DNA of 39,624 nt from Chromera velia. Lineage: Eukaryota; Sar; Chromeraceae. The position numbers were made by a program, and so were the translations under genes. Positions 22,101-33,966 of this stretch are shown piece after piece (position 1 is the stretch's first letter; every line of letters begins with the position of its first letter). A model generated the notes under the pieces. The model ran no database searches, was not told the origin of the DNA, and saw nothing but the letters and a program-made list of their open reading frames with translations. The DNA is taken from contig JAHBMJ010000853.1 in assembly GCA_018398765.1 (NCBI GenBank), forward strand, positions 1 to 39,624. The letters run 5' to 3'.

Positions 22101-25100
22101 AGAAACTTCTCACACTCAAACGTGATGTGGTATCGCACACAACATGGCTCGACGAAGATCGGTCTATTCGCTTCCTTCTCCTCTTTTTGTTCTTTCTTCT
22201 TGCACCCAGCGGCGGGCAGTGAATGTTGATGATCCATCACCATGATGGTCATGATGCGCCGATGCACTCTTAGGCAACCGAGACGTGTGGCTTGAAGGGA
22301 GACCTGACCATAAAGTCGCGAAAATAGGAAATGAGTGAGGATGCGATACAACAGCAGCGTTGATGGCCGGAGGAAGGCATTCATGTTGCCTCCTCATGCA
22401 TCCAGCAAATCTAAACCGCCATCCTTCCAGAGGAGGCATGCACGCACGCACTGACCCGCACATATTCTTGTAGGGGTACTTGGCTTCTAGCGTGATGCCG
22501 GCTTGTGCAAAAAGCAGAGCCTGTTTTATGTCCCAGCCACCACAGCCCTTTGCGTCATCCTCCTCCCCCCCCGACGCAGGCTTTGGCGAGACCTCACTGC
22601 ACACCAACATCTCCTGCATCATGCCAGTGTGCAAGAATGGAGAGAGAAAGAAATGCACCTGAAGTATACGCTTCATCCAATTATGATGGAACCCACCGAC
22701 CAACTTCCTGTGGTAAAGAAGAATGAGTCGCAGAGGTGCGAAGATTCGACTTGACGACCAATGTCTTTTCCCTTTAATTCAATGCATGCATGCATGTATG
22801 TGTCCATCCATCCATGCATCCGTCCACCCACCAACTAACCTGCACGGAAAACGAGTGGACGATGCCGTTGATGATATTTGAGCCGTCCTTCATGCAGACC
22901 CGGTCGGCAAGGGCGTGCTGCACAGCGTTGGCCCAGCAGCTCCCACAGGACCCTTGGTCTTTGATGGCATACGCTGCATGCAGGAATTAAAAGATGATCT
23001 CACTTATTTCTGCGTGCTAAAGAGAATTCAGTTCACAGTTTAACGCCTGCACCCTCGCAAGGAATTTATGCAAGCGAGTGTTTGGTGGATCTGAAATGAA
23101 CAGAGAGGGACAGAGACCGACCGCACTTTCCAATTCAGACATCGATCCATCTTCTGTTACATGCTCAGGGGGGAAAAAACGTCCCTTTGTCGTGTCTTGT
23201 ATCTTCCCTCTTGCATGCATTCACGTACAAACTCTTTGTTCGGACTGAAAAAACGAAACAAATCACGCATTTACTAAAAACTTAAAGGGGTTGAGGAAGG
23301 AATTTTGAAGTAAAAGAGGTTTTTTGCATGTCTCAGGATCTCTGGCCGTAGGGCTGCATGTCGAGAGGACGACAGAGGCTGACATGGAAAGCATTCGGGC
23401 TTAGCCGTGCGCGGATCGTAGGCAGCTGGAGGCTCGGATATGCTGTAGGTTTGCTGCAGAGTTGGAAGTGATTGCGCAAAGGGGGTTCAAAGGAGGGAAA
23501 AGGATATCAAAAGGGCAGAGGAAGCTTCAATGGATGGCACGGAAAAGATAAAGCAACGAAGAACCAGGGACAAACCAAATTGAGAGACACTTTCAAGAAA
23601 CAAGTAGTCACAGAATAAGCTGCGGGAATCTCTTTCAGGATGGTTAGAAAGAAACGAGAGAATCAGCACGGGATCACAGGGGGGAAAGAATCGATCGAAG
23701 AAGATAAGAAAGAAATGCGTTTTTCTCTTTCGCGACAGTTGACTCACCAGGTAAAACGGAGAGAGAAGCCTGATGAAGGGTTTTTGCTTCCCTCACTGCA
23801 TCCCATTGAGCCACTGGAAGGTACAAAAACATTGCTAAGAAGGGCGAAGAACAAAATGAGAGAAGTGACTTGACGAGAGCCAACGCAAAAGAAGAAACAT
23901 GAAACATTAAGGCAAGAAGACACAAGTGAACAAACCTCAAAGTTGTAAAACTCGTCTTTTACCACTCGACCCATCTGCAGCAGCCGTGTTGTTCGCATCA
24001 GATCCCGCTTCATTCTCTTCTGTCTCCGTCCGTCCTGAAGGAAGCTTAACCGTTCTGGGAGCTGGGTGAATGCCAAGCCTGCTCTGCCTCCGCTCTCGAG
24101 GTGCAGCAGGTTTTCGATCTCTCCCCTGAAATTGAAGGGAGCACCACAAGGAGGAGCAGGAGAAGAACGTGTGAAGAAAAAGCGAAACACCGATATACAG
24201 AATTGGCACGAGCTCCCTTCAGTGAAGCTGGGGCACGCACCTGCGGCACAAAGTCCTTGGAGGAGGCTCCAAAATATTACCAGAACGTGACACAAAGGGC
24301 CAGGGGCGAATGAAAGAAAGAACGTTGTTCTAGTAGCATCAGAGGGACTCAGAGGGACATAATGGACTCACTCACTTTGGGACTGGAGCTCCGGACATGA
24401 GAAATTTGGAGCAGAGGAAGAAGTCCTGGCATCTCTTCTGCGCAGTACTGTCAGGATGGGTTGTGCTCACGAGGCACGGAGACGGGATGTCCTCTCCCTC
24501 TCCATCTCTGTCAGTCTGAGTGCCGATGGGAATATCAAAGACAACCATGTCGTGGCCTTCGTGGTTCTTTGACACAGAACCCTTTTGAATGGAAAATTTT
24601 TTGGCGGGTGGTGCTCGTAGGTCCTTTACAACAAACTCAACTCTGTGCTCTGCTGCTCCACTGACGACCATCTTTGTGTGCTCGATGACCTTGTGCACAC
24701 TCACTTTGGGTATATCGGACGACAGTGGACACCCTGCAGTGCGTGCTTCCCGGAACATTGCCTCGAGGACCTTGTGTGCTGTACTCTGGGCCTGCATGCA
24801 TGCGTGCGTGCGTCAGGAGGAAGGAAAGGGTGGAATAGAACGGGAGTGACGGGTGGTCAATGTGGCAGCGCGATGCATACGTGTGAATGAACTCAGACGA
24901 GTGGGGTCACTTTTGTGTTTCCAACCTTGTATCCACCCATGATTCATGCATGCAGCCTGCTGCCTGTGACTGGAGAGACGCCAGCCCATTGGCCAAAGAG
25001 GTTTCATTGGTTTGAGAAGCAGAATGCAGAGAAGAAAGCTTGGTCGGTCTCTTGAGCATGGCGGCAGGGAAGGGAGAGAGAGGCAAACTACGTTCAGGAG

Positions 25101-26096
25101 TTTTTGAATCAAAAGGAGCATTGAAGAAAAACAAAAAAAGGGATGGGAGTGCGTGCACCAACGAACGAAGCAAAAAAATGATAACGAAGCACAATGACTC
25201 TCTTTTGTCTTTTCGGCTCATGCATCGATCGATCGCTCTACAGCAGACCGTCTGAAGATCTCAATAGAGAGAACCCCACTGAAACCTCGAGATGATACTG
25301 CACCTCCCTCCTCGCCCCCTCTAACATGAAGTGCATGTCTACCCCACAGACCGACCTCACTCGAATTTGGAGACTCCACCTCCTCGCCCCCAGGCATCTC
25401 CAGCCCCAGATCACACACGGAGGGCACAGTACCGACAAACCTGAAGTGGTCCCCGAGATCATGGGCTGTCTCGATCACAGGGTCACTGTGCGTGCTTTGA
25501 CCCTGACTCGAAGCATGGTGGGGCCCTGCCTGTTCTTTGCCTTTCTTCGTTCCACCTGTCCGAGACTCTGGCTTACGCTCAAAGAAAAACGCAATCGAGG
25601 CTGTGCCTTCTATTCCGGGGGGATGGATGGATGCGTCGAGTTCGAAGTAAAAGATGACGACGTTTCCATCCTGTGTGAGTACTGCAGAGTCAAACTTCAA
25701 CTCATCATTCCGGAGTTCTGCTCTTTCTCCCGACTGCTGTGTCTGTGTCTTTTGCTGCCCGTTGTTCGCAGTTGAATTTGATGCAATCTTCTGCGGAACT
25801 TTCGGATTACAGGCTGCGCTCTTGGACAGATGGTTCACTTCCGTCACGCAATGGGCTCGATATGCAGCCTCCAGTTCCTTCCCTGTCGCGATTGCCCCTT
25901 CCCCTCTCTGCCCTCCGTGCAGGTGGAGTGCGTGTCTGCGCACATTGTCCTTCAGGCTCTCCAGATGGGACTTCGAGGGTTTCTCCGCAGGGACCAGGGA
26001 CCCGGCAAGTGCTGTTCGCGAGAAGCGAAACCCTTTGCTCACCCGGAGATGGATGGCGAAGAAGAGGAATGCGAGAGCTGCGGCGCGAGGACGCAT
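19121..26096 (-). CDS. Cathepsin-B-like cysteine protease (C1A) with cystatin-like prodomain and C-terminal extension
   Basis: Exons 26096-25242, 24791-24376, 24125-23936, 23453-23384, 22973-22840, 22613-22456, 22055-21719, 21186-20668, 20488-20417, 19895-19772, 19603-19395, 19195-19121 join in phase to 1052 residues. ATG 26096 opens a signal peptide (RPRAAALAFLFFAIHLRVSKG). A cystatin-like unit (about 286-390) has VSVHKVIEHTKMVVSG in place of the QVVxG motif. Papain parts follow: AAYDPRTAKPECFPS at maturation, oxyanion Gln517, Cys523 in QGSCGSCWAN, GITLEAKYPYKN, NNGPLVAAFD, His746 in GGHAVELLGWG and Asn766 in CKNSWG, so it should be active in an endolysosomal or secreted setting. DPRTAKPEC and the spacing favour cathepsin B. 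About 260 residues beyond the usual C-terminus (791-1052) are unassigned. The exon 1 donor is the weakest junction; the exon 8 donor is GC. Confidence 0.8.
19898..19961. repeat. (ATTC)n/(GTTC)n microsatellite beside a splice acceptor
   Basis: Lies in protease intron 9 directly before the exon 10 acceptor (GAATGCAG, read on minus). Confidence 0.85.
20666..20667 (-). other. GC 5' splice site of protease intron 8
   Basis: CCTCAG|gcaagt: the strict CAG|GCAAGT consensus of GC-AG introns. The frame before it and the next exon (ttttgcag|GTTGAG, 20488) are both phase 0. The nearest GT (CAGGCAA|gtcaat) would shift phase. Confidence 0.65.
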
Positions 26097-27273
26097 CACG
26101 AATGCATACGCAGTCCTGACATGTCCTGACTCTTTGGCGGTCCAAGCCAAGCTTGCAAGGGTACAATGGATTGCAGGGGCACGCGCACCAGATCGATTGA
26201 GAAAGTCACTGCATTGTGGAAAGTGGTCTCTTCTCTGGCCTTCTTTCGACCAAGGCACCCCGTACTCCCTGCAGAGATGCCTCCGTCCCTATCGACGAAT
26301 GGTGGCTAGCATGTGCTCCTCTGAGGCACGTGGTTGGTCCCTTCTGATTCTGCTGTTTGTATGATGTATATATATAGAGGGCCCTGCAATGCGATTATCA
26401 AGCCTTGAATTCGACCGATCTGTTTTTCGTTCCCCCCCCACCCTTGGGTAACGTTGGGGAAGGACTTGTCTTGAACGGGAGCCTCCCTTCAGATCGACGT
26501 ATTCTCGTATATTTCAATGCTGACTTGTGGTACGTATGAAAACGGGCTTCCGTTGTCCTGCATGCATGGATGAAACGATTACATGCAGAAAGCTGAAAAA
26601 GCTGCAAGCATGCATTTTCGATCGTTGCGTATGTGTTGCGTAATGTTGCGTATCGGTAAGCATGGGCTGGCGGCGGGCGGCGCCCCCGGGCGGCGCCGGC
26701 CGCTGTTGATGATCCAAGATCAGACTCGCATCGCAATCTTCGAAGAAACACCATCACAGATCCGGAAAAGAACCACAGCGAAGGAGGATCAAGGAGGTAT
26801 TCGCAGTCCGAATGATGTTCCGTCGGGCAAATTCGTGATTTAGCCTTTGCTCTATGCGTGATGCATCCACGCAGGAGACTGCGTTGTTGGACATCTGTTG
26901 CTGAACAGGAAAAAGTAGTGGCTGTCGAGTCCAATAATGCACCTGTGGCCGGCTTGTAACCCGTGTGCCCTTATTCAGGCCGCACTCCGTACCGTGAACT
27001 CCACCTTCGATTCGTCCCGTTCGTCAACCTCCACCAATCTTTTGTTTGTGTTATAGTCAGCTTCCTCCTCAAGCGGCGATCATGGGCATTTGTCAGACCC
27101 GCAACCGGCGAAACAGCGCCGAGAATTTGAACCCTGGTCAGTTTTCTTGCCGGGAAGAAGTGCTGGATCGCACGACCAAAGTGGTCACACCGTGGCAATG
27201 AGGCGGCATGTGTGGTTCACGCATCCCAATTCTTTCATTTTCATGTGTGCGTGAACGGGTGCATGCAGATGAG
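26097..27273. promoter_or_regulatory. Shared divergent promoter region (1177 bp)
   Basis: It separates the start of the leftward protease gene from the rightward large gene. It contains a TATA-like GTATATATATAGAGGG at about 26366-26381 and a very GC-rich palindromic patch at 26668-26705. No coding frame with support is visible. Assignment of the TATA-like word to either gene is not possible by eye. Confidence 0.4.
26668..26705. other. GC-rich palindromic patch
   Basis: It contains GGCGCC...CCCGGG...GGCGCC, giving an inverted repeat of about 6-9 bases each side. It is an isolated G+C island in a mid-GC intergenic region and could form a stable hairpin. Confidence 0.5.
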
Positions 27274-30200
27274 ATGAAGTTGGATGACTTGATCTCCAAG
27301 GGGATTGAATACGCCCAGAAAGCCTCTGTGGCTAAGCGGGATGCCATGCGCTTGAAGTACCTGCACCTGTCGCGGGACCTTCTCTTCTCTGCGCTGGCCA
27401 GGTGTCTGAACAGGGACCTCGAAGCACAACAGGAGACGCCGGCAAGGGACAGAGAGAGAGACGGGAGGAGACTGACAGAACGAGACGGCGCCGTACCATC
27501 AGAGGAAGAACGCTACCAGACGACCAGCTCGATCAGATTGCACCTCGGGGCCGTGCTGATCAAATTAGGGGAAGCACCCGCCGTTGTCCACGCACTGATG
27601 TCTGAGGACGACCTGCTGGGCAACAGAAATCAAAGGCACAACGCGCCTCAGCAGCCACAGCAGCAGCAAGATCAAGAGGTCAGCAAGCGAATGCACGAGT
27701 AGGCTCTTGTCTGTTTCATGAGCAGAATGTTTCCGTTTTTTTTTTCATTGATCCTCCGTTCCGCGGAATCCGAGAAGCACTCATACCCCGGCAGGCAATC
27801 AGTCTGATATCATCTTCTTCTTGTTCATGGTACACAGTTGCGAACTCTGTACGGCCGCGTGACTGCTCGGCAGACCAGTGCTTCAAGACTGACAGACGGA
27901 TCGCCAGACATATTAGATATGATCACTACTGGCTTCCTGGTCACCTGCGTGCATAACTAGCCGGCTGACTCGATGGCTTGAATTTGTGGGTATATGCAGG
28001 CAGGAGGCCAAGAGCGCAGGGGTCATGACAGTATGGCAAACGGCACAGGGGTGGACAACAGGAATGGTACGGACACTCGGGGTGATCGGTCTGAGGGGGG
28101 AGGTCTCCGCTCCCCCTCGCTCTTCAGGTCTGCTGCTGACGACGTTTCATGGCAGAGTCAGAGCCTCCCGTTCGATAGGGCAGGGACGCCTGCAGAGTCA
28201 GCAGGGGGGAACCAAAACAGTCAAAGTCACAATCCCTCCCTCCCTCCTGTCACGCAACAGCAGCAAGGAGGAAATCAAACTCGGCATCTGTACCTGCAGC
28301 CCAGGGGACTGGGTGCCAGGGGGTCAGGGCCCCGGCATGCCCCTGGAGGAGACGGGGGGGACCCCTCGTCCCCCCTCCCAGTCCACTTGCGTTTGCAGGC
28401 TGTGAACGCGGCGGCAGTCCCTCAGGGACCCCAAGCCGCCCCCGTTCCTGTGGGTTCTTCCTATGTCATTGCATCCCCCCCCAGTATGTGGCCGCAGCAG
28501 CAACCGACAACGCAGCAGCAGGGGAGTCCGAAAGGGCCAACGCGGGCTGCCGCTAACGGACAGGGCCCCTCTGGACCCCCTCTCGTGCTGGGCCATCTCT
28601 CCCCTCAGATGGATGCTCAAGGGGGGCATCGGGGAGGTCATGAGGGAAGTCCGCGGCAGGGGCCGAGTAGGGCATCTTTGCAGCAGCACACAAACGGAAT
28701 CGCACCCCTTCCTGCGATTGCCTTGCCCTTGCCGTCTCGCCAGCACTCCCGTGAGAGCAATGTACATAGCGGCGGTACCCCAATGCATCCGAGGGAGGGG
28801 ACCGCCCCTGACGTCCCCCCACCATTGGAACAAAGACCTTCAGGTGATGGGACGACAGGGGTGCTGATTGCGGGCCCTCGGGAAGCCGTGCGGCTTCGCC
28901 GGAGGAGTGATGTCAAGAAAGAGCGAGAAGGGGGAGAAGATAAAGAAAGGAGACACAGTGTTCATGGAGGGGGTAACACAGGAGGAGGAGGGACGAGACA
29001 GATGGGGACGCAGAGAGCTGCTGTGCCAGGAATGTACGGAGCATTTGTACCCCCCCCTAGAGAGACGTTAGCGACTGGTGGCGTCGAGGCAAAAGGTCAC
29101 AGTCAAGACTCGGGTGAGGGCAGATCGAGTGGGGGAGGAGAGGGTCATGAAAACGATGCGGGAAGAGGACAGTTGGAGGGAGGAGGGATAGACGGACAGG
29201 GAGAGGAGGCGTCAAGAGGCTCGCCCACATCTTCAGGTTCCGCTGGAAGGGTTGAAGAGGGGGGAGGAGATAGACGACACTTTGGTGTGGGGACAGCAAC
29301 AGCAGCAGGGAGAAAAGCCGTGGAGAGACGGCACAGTGGGGGGACTGCGACAACGCATGGGGGAAGAGGGGGTGGAAACTCTCCTAAGATGTCCCCCCCT
29401 GCGCAGTCGCACGTTCGTCGGAGAAGTCTTCCGACGGCATCTGCAATGGGAGGGGGGCCAGGGAATAGCGGCACAGGGACGTCAGTACCGCGTCCGCTGC
29501 TTCCACCACCCGGTCGAGGGTCTCATTCGCCCTCCCGTAGTAGGCGTACACCCAGCCAACAGCAGCAAGCCAATAGGGGGGGAGTAGGGGGACAGCAGAC
29601 GCGACCATTGCCTTTGTATTCAGGTACTGGGACAGCGGGTGGGGGTGCGGTGGCGGGTCGAAAACTGTATTCTTCGGCAGTAGAAAAGAACGTGGGTGGT
29701 GGGAGAGGGCAGCCAGAGGAGAAAGGTAGCCGGTCTGTAGCAGTAAAGGAGAAGTCGAGGAAGAGAGATGAAGAGAGGGATGAAGAAGAAGAGGAAGAAG
29801 AGGTAGAGGAGGGGTCGGTATCGGAGTCGGGGTCAGGAGCCTCAGGTGAGGGAGGGCTGGAGTCTGAGCAACCGAATGATCTTCAAGCAGAGATGATGAG
29901 GGTAAATGTTGGGGGGACAGCAGGGGCGGTGACGGCAGGAGGCGGAGGGGGTACATTGAATGTACAGGATATTCTTCGTAAGTTGGAAGCAGGTAGAACG
30001 AAGAAGGGAAAAAGACAGGGAGGAGGAGACGGTTCTGTGCTTTCTGCCTCTGTATCAGGGCTAGCTGCTTCTGGTGCTTCTGATCTTCGCAGTACCAGTA
30101 GAGAGAGGGATGTAGACCCAGTGATAGGAGGTTCAGTGGTAGAACCATTGGATGGATCGGATGAGGATGAGGACGAAGAAGAGGAAGAGGAGGAAGAAAG

Positions 30201-33200
30201 AAAAAGCACTGCAAGTAGAGTACCACGAAATGAGGCTGCATCTCTACCTCTTCCCTTTGCAATGCCTTTCTTCACATCCCAACCACAAGCAGAGCCCCTC
30301 ACAAGGCCGCAACAGAATCTCGTCCCGTTCCCACAACTACATCCCCACCAGCAAAACCAACACCAGGCCCAACCACCCCCACAAACGCAAACCCAGAGAC
30401 CCCCTCATGGACCCCCTGCCGGTGCCTCTCCAGCCACACCCTCTGCAGTGCACATCACCGGTCTTCCTCTGCCGATGATACAGCATCCAGCTGGTCCCGG
30501 AAGGCAGAATTCCGGATCTTCCCTCCCTGCCCCGATAGGCCCTCCCCTTCCTCTCATCGTCCCCCATCCTCCCCCCCACCACTTACCCCCACTTGCCCAC
30601 CGGCTCTCTGTATCAATTGAAATACGTCACTGTGTCTCTCTGGATATTGTGTCTTCGTTTCGCGTTTCCCTACCCGCACCCGCATCACACGGAGAAGAGG
30701 CGCTTGCAATTCTTGACCGCCGTTGCCGGCAGATGAGCGGTTTTCCCCTGCAGGCTCTCTGTTGGATCACCCCTGACGGTGTCCGCAAGAGAGCAGCGGC
30801 CCCGGATACCCTCTTTCTGGCGCTTGAACACTCAGCGACGGCAGCGCTGCAGGGACAGGGGCAGGCATTGGAGAGGGGTGGCGACTCGGATGAGGACGGA
30901 GGAGAGGAGACGGACGGACACCGGGGAGGGCCTCCCCCCCTCCGCACCCGGCTGATTCTTCTCACTGCGCCTGTCAGACCTCCTTCGGACCTGCAAGCAG
31001 TGCCTGGGGTCGGTTCGCCCTTCTCTTCTTTCTGTGCTCTCTCTCTCTCTCTGTCCTTTTTTCTTTCTTTCCTTCTTTCTTTCTTTCTTTCTTCGCGATC
31101 TATTCGTCTGTTTTCCTTTGCGTCCGCGTAGATCCTCAATGAGCGTTGGATACGGATACGCTGGGAGTGATCACATATGTCTCTTTTGCAGACAGAACCT
31201 TCCTGCATGCAGTGAGTGAGCTTTTCGTGTTTCTTTCGGGGGGGAAGTACGCGTCAGCTTACATGTCTTTTTTTGGCTATCTCTGTTGAGCGTCGGCTCA
31301 TTCGTCTGTCTCTCTCTTCTCAAGAGCGGGAGGAAGGACAAGGCTGATTCATCGTTTTTCTTCTCTTTCTCTCTTGCTGTGCGGAGAGGGTAACTAGTTG
31401 ATTGAATTGTCCGAGCATCAGACGGTCATATGCTCAACCCACCGTTGTCTCTGTCCTGTTTTGTATCGCTGGCTTCTCTCCTCTTCTCTACTGTCCTGTC
31501 TTGTCATGCAGCTGCTGATCCTCTCGGTGAAGCCCGAACGCGTCAGGTGCGGCCCCGGTCCCCCTCCCCGGCTTGAAGTGAGGACTCACAAGGGACTTCC
31601 GGGCAGCCACTCTTACTCAGTGGGGCTGACGAACCAATGGGACAACGGAAAAGTATTTGCTACGGCGGTACGTTAGGCAGTGGGTCGATCGGTGGGGGTG
31701 TTGGGTCACTTTGATAGGATGGGCAGTTTCTGCACTTTTGCACTCACTTCGAGCTCCTTTTCTCCGATTTATTCTTCCTTCAGCTGCATGAAATTCGAAC
31801 TGTGTCTGTGACCTTGTCACGTATGCATTGGTGGTGCCTTGCCTTGTGAATCATTTTTCACTCTCCTTTTCTATTGCGGTTTTCAGTCCATTGATACCAT
31901 TGATACCGAACTTTGCGTGGGGTCTAGCCTACGTTTCTACCTGCATGCTTGGCTGGCCAGGTTCCCGGCAGCTCCATTGACGATGGTTAGATGGGATGGG
32001 ACTATACGCAGAAAGTTTAACAGGCGTGAGGGCATGGGTGCACAATTCTTGCTCTGCCGGTGGGTTGGCCTCTGTCCCCTTGTGTGTAGATGACCCGACA
32101 GATTCGTCTGTTGATTCCGTTTTGTTTCTCTGTGCCTGTAGGCAAAGCTGTTAAGCGATCGTCGGGGGGTTGAGTGTGTGATTCCTGGGGCGATGGTCCG
32201 GGCAGACGATTCGAATGCGGTCGGTCGGTCGTTCGTGTGATTCTCTCTCTCTCTCTCTCCTTTTCTGTTCTTTCCTTTGAGGAAAACTCCGCCCTCGATC
32301 GGTTTCATTGTTCAAGGCCGGAGTGTACGCACAAGAAGCCCTCGTTTTGGACCTGCTGCAATCGTCTGGATAGAGGACGCGCGCCCAGTTGGGGCTCCTT
32401 CCAATTGTCTGTCTGTTTGTCTACCTGCCTGTCTGGATTCCTGTCTGCTACTCTGCTGTCTGTTCCTCGCCGCATTTGAACATGCATCTCTGTGTCTGGT
32501 CTGAGGTAGGCATGATAAAACTGCCGTCGTTCCTCCTTTCATACCTGGCTTCCTTCTTTGGCGGGATTATTCCTTCCATGCGCATACGACGGAAGGGACG
32601 GAGCATGGTTGTGTGGTTCTCTCTCTCTCATCTGCGTTGCTGCAGGGCCTCTACGACGTCCACTTGATTGTGGACGGAAAATTTCGGTCTGACAACAGAC
32701 GGGCGCTGTCTGTTCTTCAAGGTCTGTGCGAAGCCTTCGAATGCTGCTGCAGCTTTCGGCTCAGCTCTTTGATATGTGCTGCTTGTGTGTTCTTCCCGGA
32801 TTTAACTTGTTCGTGTACGTTTGCGTGCCCTCTTCGGACCCTCCGCGTTCCTGTTGTTCCTGGATATCTGTCTCTGAGAGCTGTGTCTCGAACGCCTGCC
32901 CTTCCCCTAGCATGCATTCATGCAGAGGCGCGGGTCTCTGGTGCACCTCAGTTGCAAACTGAACTGTCACAGCAGCAAGTAACTACCAAATTTATCAGGT
33001 GTCTAATGGATGTCTGTCTGTCTCTGAGTCTGCCTGCCTGCAGGAGGCGAAGGTTCCCCCTCCGCTTCTTCAGACGACCACTCCCTGGGGTCATTCGAGG
33101 CCCTGCCTTCCGCAACGGCGTCCGCTGCAGCCACCAGCCCCCCGCATGCACCCGCGCACCCGCCGCCAGCCATCGCTGTGGCCGGACCGCCCCCCACGGC

Positions 33201-33240
33201 CGGAGCTGCTGTGGGGCCAGACATAGCGGCACCCGGCTGA
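27274..33240 (+). CDS. Large, mostly disordered protein with an N-terminal helical module and a beta-rich C-terminal module
   Basis: Exons 27274-27678, 28000-31012, 31192-31211, 31512-31667, 31887-31985, 32142-32227, 32282-32387, 32646-32721, 33044-33240 join in phase to 1385 residues. The N-terminus (1-50: MKLDDLISKGIEYAQKASVA, then LKYLHLSRDLLFSALARCL) is a helical hairpin resembling MIT-type domains; that is only a resemblance. Exon 2 (residues 136-1139) is Gly/Gln/Pro/Ser-rich with acidic runs, and a short structured-looking island at about 1004-1076. Residues 1147-1320 alternate hydrophobics in beta fashion (GVECVIPGAMV, SIGFIVQG, AAIVWIEDARPGLYDVHLIV), like an Ig/E-set fold. The tail is Ala/Pro-rich. 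I do not recognise the family. Exon 3 is only 20 bases. Exon 6-7 splicing has a rival frame (see rejected items). An in-frame ATG at 27208 would add 22 residues. Confidence 0.7.
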
Positions 33241-33583
33241 CTGTCAGAGGGAATGCAGGTTCGATGCAAGATTTTCCAGGCAGAACCGCAGACTCCAATG
33301 CAGAGGAGGCACGTGCATCAGCTGAACGCGTCTTCGATGCCTGCCTCCCTGCATGCCTGGCACGCCTTGCAGCTTGAATGTGCAGCCCAGTATTACAAGC
33401 GTTCCGAGTCACTCTGGACCACACACAATCTCCGGTGCTAGCTGTGGTGTAATCTTGTTATCCTGTTGGGAATCATTAGTAGATAGATGCAGCTAGGAAG
33501 CTAGGTAGGGATGCAGTGAAAATAATAATGTTTTAAAATCTATTATTTCATGTTGATATATATATATATATATATATATTGCG

Positions 33584-33645
<62 letters not shown>

Positions 33646-33722
33646 ATATATATATAATGATTGCGAGCATGGTTTCATATATGTTAATTGTCTATATGTG
33701 TATATGTATACGTAAGGATATT
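33241..33722. other. 3' flank with a microsatellite
   Basis: After the TGA at 33238-33240 the sequence becomes AT-rich and holds the TA/GATT repeat. No gene is seen. Confidence 0.5.
33556..33656. repeat. (TA)n-(GATT)n-(TA)n compound microsatellite
   Basis: Two TA runs, about nine GATT units, then TA again. Frames across it (SINQSINQ, IYIYIY) are artefacts. Confidence 0.9.
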
Positions 33723-33966
33723 GGCTCTCAGCTAGTCGTAGCTGGGATTAGCTCCTACATATGCATAAAGGTTCTGTCATGCATGGGTAGTTCTGCTATC
33801 TCTGTTCTGTAAGACAAACAACGGATCTCTTCATAGAGACTGCATGCTGCACAATTAATTCCCGGCCATGTAGCATGCATGCATGCATGCATGCGCCCTA
33901 CGCACGTTATGCGCGCATACTTCATTTCATCCTCACACAACTGCTTGTCAGACCTTCACAATGCTA
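33723..33966. repeat. Dispersed 244-bp repeat, uninterrupted copy
   Basis: It runs from GGCTCTCAGCTAGTCGTAGC to CTTCACAATGCTA. The left two-thirds recur at 36384-36549 and the right third at 37970-38049 and 39500-39579. It starts with a small hairpin CAGCTA-GTCG-TAGCTG and has a GCATGCATGC core at about 33873-33895. No coding capacity is seen. It could be a SINE- or MITE-like family; not classified. Confidence 0.75.

Noticed and set aside
23748-23813. Possible protease exon (ttccag|TGGCTC ... CCTG|gtgagt)
   Set aside because: Splice sites look good, but its phase fits neither neighbour, and skipping it joins two phase-0 exons cleanly into the cathepsin B maturation sequence.
24920-25110. Possible extra protease exon between exons 1 and 2
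   Set aside because: It needs weak sites (gtag acceptor, TGG|gtggat donor) to keep phase. A direct join from TCTGCT|gtagag at 25242 is simpler, though not proven.
31132-31191. Exon candidate after gtccgcgtag (ILNERWIRIRW...)
   Set aside because: It closes quickly or breaks phase with the exon at 31512; the 20-base exon alone fits.
32281-32400. Alternative frame with a zinc-finger look (RFHCSRPECTHKKPSFWTCC)
   Set aside because: It starts in phase with one exon 6 donor, but none of its donors fits the next exon's phase. The other frame does, using the third GTCG donor, and continues the beta-strand pattern. It remains the main alternative for this exon.
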